From positions 1 to 64,000 of the forward strand of contig PGXB01000005.1 in NCBI GenBank assembly GCA_002838945.1: DNA of 64,000 bases, written 5' to 3'. The notes beneath the pieces are model-generated. The model did no database searches, had not been told where the DNA came from, and saw nothing but the letters and a program-made list of their open reading frames with translations. Below are positions 34,576 through 41,671 of this stretch, piece by piece; within the stretch, counting starts at the first letter, position 1; every line of letters starts with the position of its first letter. The DNA comes from a candidate division Zixibacteria bacterium HGW-Zixibacteria-1. Lineage in GTDB: Bacteria; Zixibacteria; MSB-5A5; GN15; PGXB01. A program made the position numbers and the translations under genes.

Positions 34576-35430
34576 TTATTTAAGAAGCATCATTTTTCTG
34601 GTAATTGTATGTGCCTCAGCCGTGAGGCGATAGAAATAGACCCCGCTGGGCGATGAACTGCCATCCCAGGCCAGTTCGTGGCTCCCGGCCGGAAAGTCGC
34701 TGTCGGCCAGAACGTCGACGGACTGCCCGAGAAGATTAAATATCTCCAGTTTTACATGCTGATTGGCAGGCAGGTTGAAGGCAATAACCGTGGACGGATT
34801 AAAGGGGTTGGGATGGTTTTGCTCGAGGGCGAAGGTCCCCGGGAGCATATTATCCTCTTCATCATCGGCCGACAGTAATTTATCGATCCAGATTATCCCC
34901 GGTGTAAACAGCGGCCTGATCGCCGTGCCGCCGTCCTGCACGGTTCCCTCCAGCCGTCGCCACTTGTGAAAGGTTACCGAATACTGCTGGAACTGCACAT
35001 CTTCATTCAAAGAGTCAATAAAGGCCAGCGTTGACGGGGCATCGGCCGCTGCAGTAAAATAAAGAGAGGCAATTACGCCCGAGGCGGCCGTGATTTCCGG
35101 TGACGGATCTTCAACCGACGGTATATATGAAATATCGATCTGGTCGCCGTTGATATTAAAATATCCCTGCATCGATGGATCCTTGAGCGAACCGGCGAAA
35201 TCGACGTTGGTGCAGGTCAGGTGACTGTTGTCGAATTTCAACGGCACCCTGAGTGAGGTCAGGCCGGCATTGTTATTTTGGAGCATTATTTTAATAATAA
35301 ATGACTGTCCCGGTTTGACCGTCTTATTCTCGAAATATATTGAGCCGTTATAGACGGCGGGCATGGCCGACCCGGCGGCAAATATGCAAAAAAGTATCAC
35401 AAAAGTGACAATCGTTAACTTTTTTCTCAT
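34576..35430 (-). CDS. Secreted cohesin-like protein with C-terminal sorting domain
   Basis: 284 residues. Signal peptide of about 24 residues (FVILFCIFAAGSAMPA). Residues about 25-165 form a cohesin/carbohydrate-binding-like beta sandwich (GQSFIIKIMLQNNNAGLTSL, VPLKFDNSHLTC). The C-terminal 85 residues are a FlgD-like/type IX-type sorting domain: FALEQNHPNPFNPSTVI, LEIFNLLGQ, HELAWDGSSSPSGVYFYRL, ending MLLK. The start at ATG 35430 has GGGAG 6 nt upstream; the frame is open 15 codons further but without a ribosome site. It could be a cell-surface scaffold, and a dockerin protein is encoded 6 kb away. Confidence 0.85.
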   Translation of the reverse strand: MRKKLTIVTFVILFCIFAAGSAMPAVYNGSIYFENKTVKPGQSFIIKIMLQNNNAGLTSLRVPLKFDNSHLTCTNVDFAGSLKDPSMQGYFNINGDQIDISYIPSVEDPSPEITAASGVIASLYFTAAADAPSTLAFIDSLNEDVQFQQYSVTFHKWRRLEGTVQDGGTAIRPLFTPGIIWIDKLLSADDEEDNMLPGTFALEQNHPNPFNPSTVIAFNLPANQHVKLEIFNLLGQSVDVLADSDFPAGSHELAWDGSSSPSGVYFYRLTAEAHTITRKMMLLK

Positions 35431-35640
35431 AAGTAACTCCCTTCCGATCTGACACTTATCTAAGCCAAATGTCATTATTATCCAGCTTTATGAAGATTTT
35501 ATAATGATCTTCAAGGTTCATTTGCGCAAAGAAGATGCCGCCAAAGACCGAACCGGCGGTCAAAACCGCACGTGAATAAGTCTGTTCAACTTCTGAACAG
35601 CGTGGTCGGGGGCAATCGGTAAACTCGAGGGAAAGAGCAG

Positions 35641-36723
35641 TTATGATTTGCAGATTTTATTCGGGGCGGAAGCTGAAGATAAAATATTTTCTACTTCCGC
35701 GGCCTGGTCTGAAACACAGTTCAGACAGGTGGGCAGTGAGGCCCTCAGGTCACCCGTGTGGGCGTAGGTGATCCCGCGGCAAGCGCCGCGACATACCTGG
35801 AAATACTCGCATTGCCGGCAGTGCCCGGTTATTTCCCGGCGGGGGAAGGAAGAAATGGCAATCATCCGGGGATCATGCCACAAATCCATAAGGGATCGTT
35901 CCTTAATGTTGCCGACAACGAACTTATCGTCAAGCAACGAAGTGCATGGGTAAACACTCCCGTCGTGGGATAGATAAAAAAAACTGACCCCGGCTATGCA
36001 GGGATGGTAATAGTAATCGGGTGGAGTGGGCCCGAATCCGGGATCGAATAATACCAGGGGATCCTCCGACTCGATATATTTCTGCACCAGCGCTTTCAGG
36101 GCGGGAAGTTTCTTATTGAAAAGCAGGCGTTCCTGGACGAAATCCTTGCTGCCGTGACCCGATGGCACAAAACAGCAAAATCTGATCATTTTCACGCCCA
36201 GTGATCCGGCGAGCCGGATGAAATCTTCGGCGTCATTGATGTTTTCCTCACCCAGAAGCATCGCCATGTGAACTTTCATATCAAGTTTATTGCAGATTTT
36301 TATACCCTCGATAATTTTCTCAAAATCGCTTTCTTTGGCAAGTCGGATTTTGCGATTCCTGGCCGGCGTGGACCCATCCAGACTGATTTGTATGGAAGCA
36401 ACTCCGGCTTTTTTAAGGGACTTCGCCCGTTTTTCATCCAGAAGAATGCCGTTGGTCGTAATCCCCGACCGGATGTTTCCCGTTTCCCGTGCATAGGCAA
36501 TCAGATCTTCCAGATCGTCCCTGAGTAACGGCTCTCCGCCGGTCCAGCCAATCACCTTGACCCCCATCTCAACCATCTCATCGATAATACCGAAGCATTC
36601 GAGGGTGGACAGCTCATCGCGTGCGTTTCTTTTGGCCGAACTGTAACAATGGGGGCAGGAAAGATTACATCTGACGGTTATTCCCCATCCGGCAAGGTCC
36701 GGTCGGTGTTTTCTGATCTTCAT
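35641..36723 (-). CDS. Radical SAM/SPASM peptide maturase 1
   Basis: 360 residues. Radical SAM cluster motif CNLSCPHC near residue 19, SAM-binding TGGEPLLR, TTNGILL and ISLDGS. A SPASM domain for extra Fe-S clusters follows at about 255-345: CIAG, YPCTSLL, and CRQCEYFQVCRGACRG. The architecture is that of PqqE/MftC-like enzymes, which modify ribosomal peptides. Its start overlaps the stop of a 27-codon frame (ATGA), and four related peptide genes lie directly upstream, so those peptides are the probable substrates. It is the last gene of the cassette. Full-length and apparently intact. Confidence 0.92.
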   Translation of the reverse strand: MKIRKHRPDLAGWGITVRCNLSCPHCYSSAKRNARDELSTLECFGIIDEMVEMGVKVIGWTGGEPLLRDDLEDLIAYARETGNIRSGITTNGILLDEKRAKSLKKAGVASIQISLDGSTPARNRKIRLAKESDFEKIIEGIKICNKLDMKVHMAMLLGEENINDAEDFIRLAGSLGVKMIRFCCFVPSGHGSKDFVQERLLFNKKLPALKALVQKYIESEDPLVLFDPGFGPTPPDYYYHPCIAGVSFFYLSHDGSVYPCTSLLDDKFVVGNIKERSLMDLWHDPRMIAISSFPRREITGHCRQCEYFQVCRGACRGITYAHTGDLRASLPTCLNCVSDQAAEVENILSSASAPNKICKS

Positions 36724-36803
36724 TTTAATTCTGCAAAAATATGACTTCTTATTTCTATACGTGGGCCGGAATAAATCGGCGCACCATACAAATTGCTTTC
36801 CAT
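36720..36803 (-). CDS. Possible 27-residue peptide coupled to maturase 1
   Basis: Short frame MESNLYGAPIYSGPR...AELK whose stop overlaps the maturase start (ATGA). It begins 3 bp after, and in frame with, the stop of precursor D. There is no ribosome site, so translation would depend on termination at the peptide D stop. It may serve only to couple translation. Confidence 0.3.
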   Translation of the reverse strand: MESNLYGAPIYSGPRIEIRSHIFAELK

Positions 36804-36806
36804 CAA

Positions 36807-36908
36807 TTAAATTTCCGGCGGATCGATTGGCGGCAGGATTTCAAACAATCGGCGGTAGCAGGGGCAAGGGATCCGCTCGATATGTCTCGACTTCTCAATA
36901 AATTTCAT
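36807..36908 (-). CDS. Putative precursor peptide D (33 residues)
   Basis: Starts MKFIEKSRHIERI, core PCPCYRRLFEILPP, ends IDPPEI. It shares the MKxIEK start, the Cys-Pro-Cys motif and the LFxILPP segment with peptides A-C but carries a longer tail in place of the terminal Trp. GGAG lies 9 nt before the ATG. It is the copy closest to maturase 1. Confidence 0.72.
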   Translation of the reverse strand: MKFIEKSRHIERIPCPCYRRLFEILPPIDPPEI

Positions 36909-36939
36909 GGCTGTAACTCCATTCGTGTTAAAATGGTTC

Positions 36940-37032
36940 TTACGGCCAATGGACCGGACTGATTAAAAAGAGCTTGTCCAAACAGGGACATGGTTATTTT
37001 GCTTTGTCCTGCGGTTTCTCGATTATTCTCAT
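36940..37032 (-). pseudogene. Precursor peptide C, interrupted by a stop codon
   Basis: A GGAGG ribosome site and start MRIIEKPQDKAK match peptide A, then TAA (36996-36994) occurs where A has Lys13. The same frame continues PCPCLDKLFLISPVHWP to a TAA at 36942-36940, so one base change (AAA to TAA) would restore a full precursor. Most likely a recently inactivated copy; a 12-residue product could still be made. Confidence 0.75.
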
Positions 37033-37141
37033 CTTAAACCTCCATCGGTTGCCGGCCGTGCCACACAATCATTTCGGCGAAGAGTAAACCATGGTGCCAT
37101 TTTCTCGACAGCCCGTTAATGGTTTTAGTATTGTTCGGCCC

Positions 37142-37175
37142 GGAGAGGGCGCCGATTATGTCGGCGCGTCTCTCC
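37142..37175. other. Inter-peptide hairpin 2
   Basis: Stem GCGCCGA/TCGGCGC with loop TTATG, extended by GGAGAG/CTCTCC with a small bulge. It lies between peptides B and C. The matching hairpin between A and B has a compensating pair change, which supports a conserved structure. It is not followed by a T-run on the minus strand, so it is not a classic terminator. Confidence 0.6.
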
Positions 37176-37186
37176 CAAAAAAAGTC

Positions 37187-37273
37187 TTACCACGGGGGCA
37201 AAATAAGGAATAGTAATTTTATACAAATCTTTGGGTCCTTAGTTTTGTCCTTTGGTTTTTCAATCATTTTCAT
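37187..37273 (-). CDS. Putative precursor peptide B (28 residues)
   Basis: Starts MKMIEKPKDKTKD, continues PKICIK, ends LLFLILPPW. It aligns with peptide A without gaps: the first Cys of the CPC motif is Lys15, the second is kept as Cys17, and the last eight residues are identical to A. GGAGG lies 6 nt before the ATG. Confidence 0.75.
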   Translation of the reverse strand: MKMIEKPKDKTKDPKICIKLLFLILPPW

Positions 37274-37383
37274 CGTAAACCTCCATCGGTTTTCGGCTGT
37301 GCCGCGCATACATTTTGGCGGGGAGTAAATCCATGGTGCCGCAATCATAACAGCCCATTAAGGGTTTTAGTGTTGTCAAACCC

Positions 37384-37417
37384 GAAGAGGGCACCGATCA
37401 TGTCGGTGCACCTCTCC
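37384..37417. other. Inter-peptide hairpin 1
   Basis: Stem GCACCGA/TCGGTGC with loop TCATG, extended by GAAGAGG/CCTCTCC with one bulged A. It lies between peptides A and B; compared with hairpin 2 an A-T pair replaces a G-C pair. Confidence 0.6.
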
Positions 37418-37428
37418 GAATAATAATC

Positions 37429-37515
37429 TCACCAGGGGGGCAGGATTAAAAAGAGCCTATTTAAGCAGGGACAAGGCTTCTTCACACTGTCTTGAGGTTT
37501 CTCCAAGAACTTCAT
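37429..37515 (-). CDS. Putative precursor peptide A (28 residues)
   Basis: Starts MKFLEKPQDSVKK, then P14-C15-P16-C17, and ends LFLILPPW. The ATG overlaps the stop of maturase 2 (ATGA) and an AAGGAGG ribosome site sits 7 nt upstream inside the maturase gene, so translation is coupled. Size, hydrophobic Cys/Pro/Trp-rich C-terminus, charged N-terminus and repetition next to SPASM enzymes fit a leader-plus-core RiPP precursor. The cleavage point and modification are unknown. Confidence 0.78.
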   Translation of the reverse strand: MKFLEKPQDSVKKPCPCLNRLFLILPPW

Positions 37516-38840
37516 GCTTTCACCTCCTTACGCAGTTCACAAAGATGTCTGAGAGCCAGCATCTCCCTTAAGTTATATTTCCAGGAGACACAGGCCCCCC
37601 GTGCCTTATTGCCATCCCGAATATCATGATGCGGACATCCGCCCATGCAGATAGGCAGCATATTACATTCGGGACATTCTTCTTTGTCAAACGGATTAAA
37701 GGAAAGATACCTGTCAAGATTGACTTTTTGATGATCTTTCGGGACGCCCATTAAAATAGACCCGACCGAGTGTTCTTTCGCCTCGGCGATTTCTTCCCAG
37801 CATTTATAAAGAGTGCCGTCGGGTGCCACGACAAATGAATTCTCGGTATCGGCCCCGCAATGACCGCCGGCCGACAGCGACGGATACTCGATTTGATATA
37901 TGCCGTTATCGATCAGCCGCCGGTACATTTCGACCTGGCTGAGTGAAAACTCCTCGGTGCTGAGGCACTTATCATTCATGTCGGCACAGACACCTGCGGC
38001 CGAATTAACCTGGGCGAAATAGACTCTTACTTTATCGAGAGTGCCGCGCTTTTCGAGAATTTCCAGAACTTCATTGGCCAGTCCCTGATTATTCCTGTCA
38101 ACATTGATGCGAATCGTTATGCTCAAAATGTCCGAGGCCTCGGCAAGGTTCTCCACAATCCTGTCGAAAGTGCCACTTCCCCCCGGAAGTTTTCGCCGGG
38201 CATCATGAATCCGCGGCGGACCATCAAGGGTAACCTGCGCCGCCCGGATTCCGGCGTTTTTCAAACGAAGAGCATTTCGGCCGTCAAGCAAGTAGCCGTT
38301 GGTGATAATCGTTGAGGGTTGAAACTCGGTTTCATACTTTCGGGTCAGTTCCCCAAAACCTGCCTGGAGCCGTTCGATCGAATCCAGACAAAGGGTCGGC
38401 TCTCCGCCGAACCAGGTAATGTACAGCTTGTCGGCATCCTTGACCCGCTCATCGGAAAATCGAAGCAGGGCCTTCTCGGTCTCTTCACTCATGCGGCCGC
38501 CGCGGTGACTCTCGAAACAATAATCACAGCGGAAATTACAGGCCAGGGTCGGTGCGATGGTCAGCAAAAATATCGTCCGGTCATAACGCATCCGGGCACA
38601 TTCAGCTTTTAGAGCCGCCAGTTCATCGAGATCATCCTTAACAAGGTAGCCGCCCTCAATCAGATATCCATAGATTTGTTTTTCCTCTTCCGATTGAGGA
38701 GAGCCATGCCCGTTGAGGAGCTTTGTAACGAGATCTATTTTTTCCGATTCTATTTCGGCCAGAGCAGCCGTAGCGCTGTTGAATAGAAGTTTGGAGCCAT
38801 TTGAAGAATCAACGAAAAGATTATATCGTGACGGTTTCAT
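37512..38840 (-). CDS. Radical SAM/SPASM peptide maturase 2
   Basis: 442 residues. The N-terminal 90 residues have a layout like peptide-recognition regions of RiPP maturases (YNLFVDSSNGSKLLFNSATA). The radical SAM motif is CNFRCDYC at about residue 101, with WFGGEPTL, ITNGYLL and VTLDGP. The SPASM domain from about residue 330 has GHCGADTENSFVVAPDGTLYKC, CPECNMLPICMGGCPH and a final Cys in GACVSWK. It resembles the larger maturases (sactionine or thioether-forming and sulfatase-maturase types). First gene of the cassette, with a promoter at 38946-38974; its stop overlaps the start of precursor A. Confidence 0.93.
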   Translation of the reverse strand: MKPSRYNLFVDSSNGSKLLFNSATAALAEIESEKIDLVTKLLNGHGSPQSEEEKQIYGYLIEGGYLVKDDLDELAALKAECARMRYDRTIFLLTIAPTLACNFRCDYCFESHRGGRMSEETEKALLRFSDERVKDADKLYITWFGGEPTLCLDSIERLQAGFGELTRKYETEFQPSTIITNGYLLDGRNALRLKNAGIRAAQVTLDGPPRIHDARRKLPGGSGTFDRIVENLAEASDILSITIRINVDRNNQGLANEVLEILEKRGTLDKVRVYFAQVNSAAGVCADMNDKCLSTEEFSLSQVEMYRRLIDNGIYQIEYPSLSAGGHCGADTENSFVVAPDGTLYKCWEEIAEAKEHSVGSILMGVPKDHQKVNLDRYLSFNPFDKEECPECNMLPICMGGCPHHDIRDGNKARGACVSWKYNLREMLALRHLCELRKEVKA

Positions 38841-38945
38841 GCCAGGTCTCTTTTAATCTTTTAACCCGGCTGCATTCGGAGGGCGTCATAAAGCGGAATG
38901 ACGAGGCATCCGGTGCAGGCCGTTATGTCTCAGTGCTGCCATTTC

Positions 38946-38974
38946 AAATTAACCGAATGAACGGTTCTTGTCAA
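38946..38974 (-). promoter_or_regulatory. Promoter candidate of the peptide cassette
   Basis: TTGACA (38974-38969), 17-bp spacer, TAATTT (38951-38946) on the minus strand, about 105 bp before maturase 2. Perfect -35, weak -10. Confidence 0.55.
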
Positions 38975-39043
38975 GATTTATATTTTCAATCGCTGTCCTA
39001 AAAATGCCTCTGTCATAAACCGCTAATCTTCAGTCAAAATGGC

Positions 39044-39072
39044 TTGATTCCCTGAAGATAATCCTTTAATAT
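39044..39072 (+). promoter_or_regulatory. Promoter with overlapping dyad for the CGGC-domain gene
   Basis: TTGATT (39044-39049), 17-bp spacer, TAATAT (39067-39072). The perfect 8-bp inverted repeat ATCTTCAG (39026-39033) / CTGAAGAT (39052-39059) brackets the -35 box, a plausible operator. Confidence 0.45.
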
Positions 39073-39124
39073 TGCACAAAGGCTGTGATAATATTTCGAG
39101 GACTTTTTATGAGAGGCTTCTAAA

Positions 39125-39481
39125 ATGGCAAAAATCGCAATTATCGGTTGCAAGAGAATTCAGGATCAGCTCTGTGTCGCCTGCGAAAAATGCCTGAAGG
39201 CAATGAGCCTGAAAGACGGCGAATTTTCTCGCTATCAGGACAATATCGAACTGGTCGCCCTGGGCAACTGCGGCGACTGCCCCGGCTTGATAATGCCCAA
39301 ACTGACACTGATAAAGGAAATGGCCGGGTTGCTGGAGCGGGATTTTGACACCATTCACCTGGGGACATGTATTGTCAAAGCAAAAAAAACCGGGAAATGC
39401 CCCCTTGATTTCGAGCAGCTTGCAACTATGGTAAAAGAAAATTTCGACAAAGACCTGGTGGTCGGCACGCATAATTATTAA
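39125..39481 (+). CDS. CGGC-domain protein
   Basis: 118 residues, one CGGC domain: GCKRIQDQLCVACEKCLKA near the N-terminus, the central GNCGDCPGLI (the family's CGGC-type motif, here CGDC) and LGTCIVKAKKTGKCP. The regularly placed cysteines suggest metal or Fe-S binding, but the family's function is not established. It is 110 bp upstream of a flavodiiron protein on the same strand, which hints at a link to anaerobic oxidative-stress handling. Confidence 0.85.
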   Translation: MAKIAIIGCKRIQDQLCVACEKCLKAMSLKDGEFSRYQDNIELVALGNCGDCPGLIMPKLTLIKEMAGLLERDFDTIHLGTCIVKAKKTGKCPLDFEQLATMVKENFDKDLVVGTHNY

Positions 39482-39590
39482 GCGTCCGGAAAACCGGAAC
39501 AGATTCCCGGTAAACATGTTTAAAGATGTTAATAAAACTAAACTATTTGGCAATAATTGAAAAGAAGCCGATTTCTATTGGGGAGCATTT

Positions 39591-40781
39591 ATGAAACCGC
39601 TTGAAATAAAGAAAGACATATTTGGGGTTGGAGCGATCGACTGGAATTTGCGTGACTTCCACGGCTACTCGACCGAAAAAGGAACGACGTACAACTCTTA
39701 TCTTGTCATGAGCGATAAAACCGTACTTTTCGATACGGTCAAAGCCGCCTTTGCCGATGAATTCATAGCCGACTTGAAGTCGGTACTGGGCGACCGAAAG
39801 CTCGATTATATCGTCAGCAATCATGCCGAAATGGATCACTCCGGGGCACTGCCCGCAGTTATGCAGGCCTTTCGGCCCGAAAAAGTTATCTGCACCAAGG
39901 CTTGCCAGGACGCCCTCAACCGGCATTTTCACGGCAATGACTGGCCGTTCGAACTTATCAAGGAAGGTGATGAACTGAATCTCGGCAATCGAACGGTACA
40001 GTTTTTCGGGTCGGCCATGATCCACTGGCCGGAAAGCATGGTGTCGTTGCTCAAAGAAGACAAGCTGTTGATTTCCAATGACATTTTCGGCCAGCACTGG
40101 GCCACCAGCGAACGGTACGACGACGAGGTCGATCAGGGCGAGCTGTCCCGGCAGTCGGCCAAGTACTATGCCAATATCTTTCTGCCCACATCGCCCGCGG
40201 TTAAGAAATTCCTGGAGAAACTCGAAACCAAGGGGCTGGAATTTGATATGATTGCGCCCGACCATGGCTTGATTTTGAGAAAAAACCTGGCCGGCAGCCT
40301 GGCCGCATACAAAGCCTGGGCCAATTGGGAAGCAAAACCTAAGGCAGTTGTAATTTATGATACGATGTGGGAAAGCACCGCCCAAATGGCCCGGGCCATA
40401 ACGCGCGGACTTTCAGGAGAAGGTGTTTCGGTCAAACTATTCGATCTTCGCACCAGTCACCGAAGCGATATCATGACGGACCTGCTCGATGCCAGGGCCG
40501 TGGTGCTCGGTTCATCAATCCTTAACAGCGGTATCCTGCCGAAAATGGCCGACATGATTACCTATATGAAGGGTCTGCGCCCTCTCAACAAAATCGGGGC
40601 GTCATTCGGCTCCTATGGTTGGAAAAACACCATTACCAAAATGCTGAACGAACAATTGGAAGAGATGAAAGTCGAACTGGTTGATGAGGGTTTCAGTGTT
40701 CAGTATGTCCCGAGTGAAGATGATCTGGCTACATGTATCGAATTAGGCCGGAAGATAAAGAATTCAATTTTAGGATCGTGA
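39591..40781 (+). CDS. A-type flavoprotein (flavodiiron protein)
   Basis: 396 residues, a complete FDP: a metallo-beta-lactamase-like diiron domain (about 1-250) and a C-terminal flavodoxin domain (about 255-396). Diiron ligands: HAEMD (H-x-E-x-D), the later His in MIHWPESM, Asp in LLISNDIFG and His in IAPDHG. The FMN phosphate loop is YDTMWESTAQMA. These enzymes reduce O2 or NO to protect anaerobes; electrons come from rubredoxin, which is not encoded here. A terminator at 40807 ends the unit. Confidence 0.95.
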   Translation: MKPLEIKKDIFGVGAIDWNLRDFHGYSTEKGTTYNSYLVMSDKTVLFDTVKAAFADEFIADLKSVLGDRKLDYIVSNHAEMDHSGALPAVMQAFRPEKVICTKACQDALNRHFHGNDWPFELIKEGDELNLGNRTVQFFGSAMIHWPESMVSLLKEDKLLISNDIFGQHWATSERYDDEVDQGELSRQSAKYYANIFLPTSPAVKKFLEKLETKGLEFDMIAPDHGLILRKNLAGSLAAYKAWANWEAKPKAVVIYDTMWESTAQMARAITRGLSGEGVSVKLFDLRTSHRSDIMTDLLDARAVVLGSSILNSGILPKMADMITYMKGLRPLNKIGASFGSYGWKNTITKMLNEQLEEMKVELVDEGFSVQYVPSEDDLATCIELGRKIKNSILGS

Positions 40782-40806
40782 CAAATTTATTTTGACGTAT
40801 ATAATA

Positions 40807-40836
40807 ATGCCGGAATCTCGTTGGTTCCGGCATTTT
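40807..40836 (+). terminator. Rho-independent terminator after the flavodiiron gene
   Basis: ATGCCGGAA/TTCCGGCAT stem followed by TTTT and more T-rich sequence. Confidence 0.88.
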
Positions 40837-40873
40837 AATTTTCTAACGAATAAACTTATACCTTGCCTGCCAC

Positions 40874-41671
40874 CTAACACTTCAAGGCCGGGCCGCTCTT
40901 ATAGAGATAATTAATATAATAAATAATATCCAGAATATTTGTGCCACAGTCACCGTTCGGATCAGAACCGCAGGGGGCAGTTATCGAGCCGCCATTATAT
41001 ATATAGTTAATCATCGCCACGACATCGAGCAGGTTTTCGTTATTGTCGCCATTATAATCTCCGCATATGCACGGTGCATTCTTCACCGGCCAGCAGTACG
41101 GCCCGCCGAATGACAGTGAAGGTTGTTCAAATAACCAATCATACATTCCATATGGAGATATGTTGGGGATGCTGCAGGAATCAATGCAGAAAACACCGCT
41201 GGCATTAAGGTAGGGATACTCAAAATTGATTCTATAAACAAATCGCGGCAATAATGGTGAGCCCGTAGGCATGCCGGTGGTACCGCTGCCGGTCCAGTTT
41301 ATGGTATCGGCACCCATTCCATCCCAGGCCGGTGCATAACCGACATCAGCCCGGGTCCAGAAGGCATTGCGGAAATTCCACCATGAGCCGCCATTCTCAA
41401 AGCCGTTCAACCCATAATATTCAATCACCTTCCATGAGTTGATATCACCGCTCATGTAGAAAGTCAATGGCAGGCTCATCGCCGTTCTGTTAAACCCGTC
41501 ACTGTTATCCATCATAACCCTGAAAGCGGTGCAACCGGGATTGACACTCGGCGTCCCGCCATCATACCAAAGGTCGGCCGGATCGACCTGCACGGTAATT
41601 GTCATGGAACTTGCCGACAAGGCACCGATACATAACGTCAGACAACACAGAAGAATTACTATGAATTTCAT
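40874..41671 (-). CDS. Secreted dockerin-type protein
   Basis: 265 residues. Signal peptide of about 20 residues (IVILLCCLTLCIGALSA). The central part is an unclassified aromatic-rich beta domain (about 25-200). The C-terminus carries two dockerin type I calcium loops: GDYNGDNNENLLDVVAMINY and DPNGDCGTNILDIIYYINY. Dockerins bind cohesins; the cohesin-like protein at 34576-35430 is a possible partner by type, not proven. AGGG ribosome site. No cellulase or other enzyme domain is seen. Confidence 0.85.
   Translation of the reverse strand: MKFIVILLCCLTLCIGALSASSMTITVQVDPADLWYDGGTPSVNPGCTAFRVMMDNSDGFNRTAMSLPLTFYMSGDINSWKVIEYYGLNGFENGGSWWNFRNAFWTRADVGYAPAWDGMGADTINWTGSGTTGMPTGSPLLPRFVYRINFEYPYLNASGVFCIDSCSIPNISPYGMYDWLFEQPSLSFGGPYCWPVKNAPCICGDYNGDNNENLLDVVAMINYIYNGGSITAPCGSDPNGDCGTNILDIIYYINYLYKSGPALKC

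Larger units (their letters stand above)
37033..37515 (-). repeat. Two tandem units of about 241 bp (peptide gene plus hairpin leader)
   Basis: Start-to-start distances are 242 bp (A to B) and 241 bp (B to C). Each unit contains a peptide gene, the covarying hairpin, a conserved GGCACCATGG element and the ATGGAGGTTTA ribosome-site block. The C-to-D distance is only 124 bp, and D lacks the hairpin. Confidence 0.8.

Noticed and set aside
36994-36996. Recoding of TAA in precursor C
   Set aside because: All other genes here use TAA as a normal stop and no recoding signal is visible; a nonsense mutation is simpler.
37119-37328. 69-codon plus-strand frame across the precursor region
   Set aside because: It runs antisense to precursor B and the hairpin, without ribosome site; the minus-strand frames have repeated ribosome sites and homology to each other.
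39543-40385. 280-codon open frame on the minus strand
   Set aside because: Antisense to the flavodiiron gene with all its metal ligands; shadow frame.
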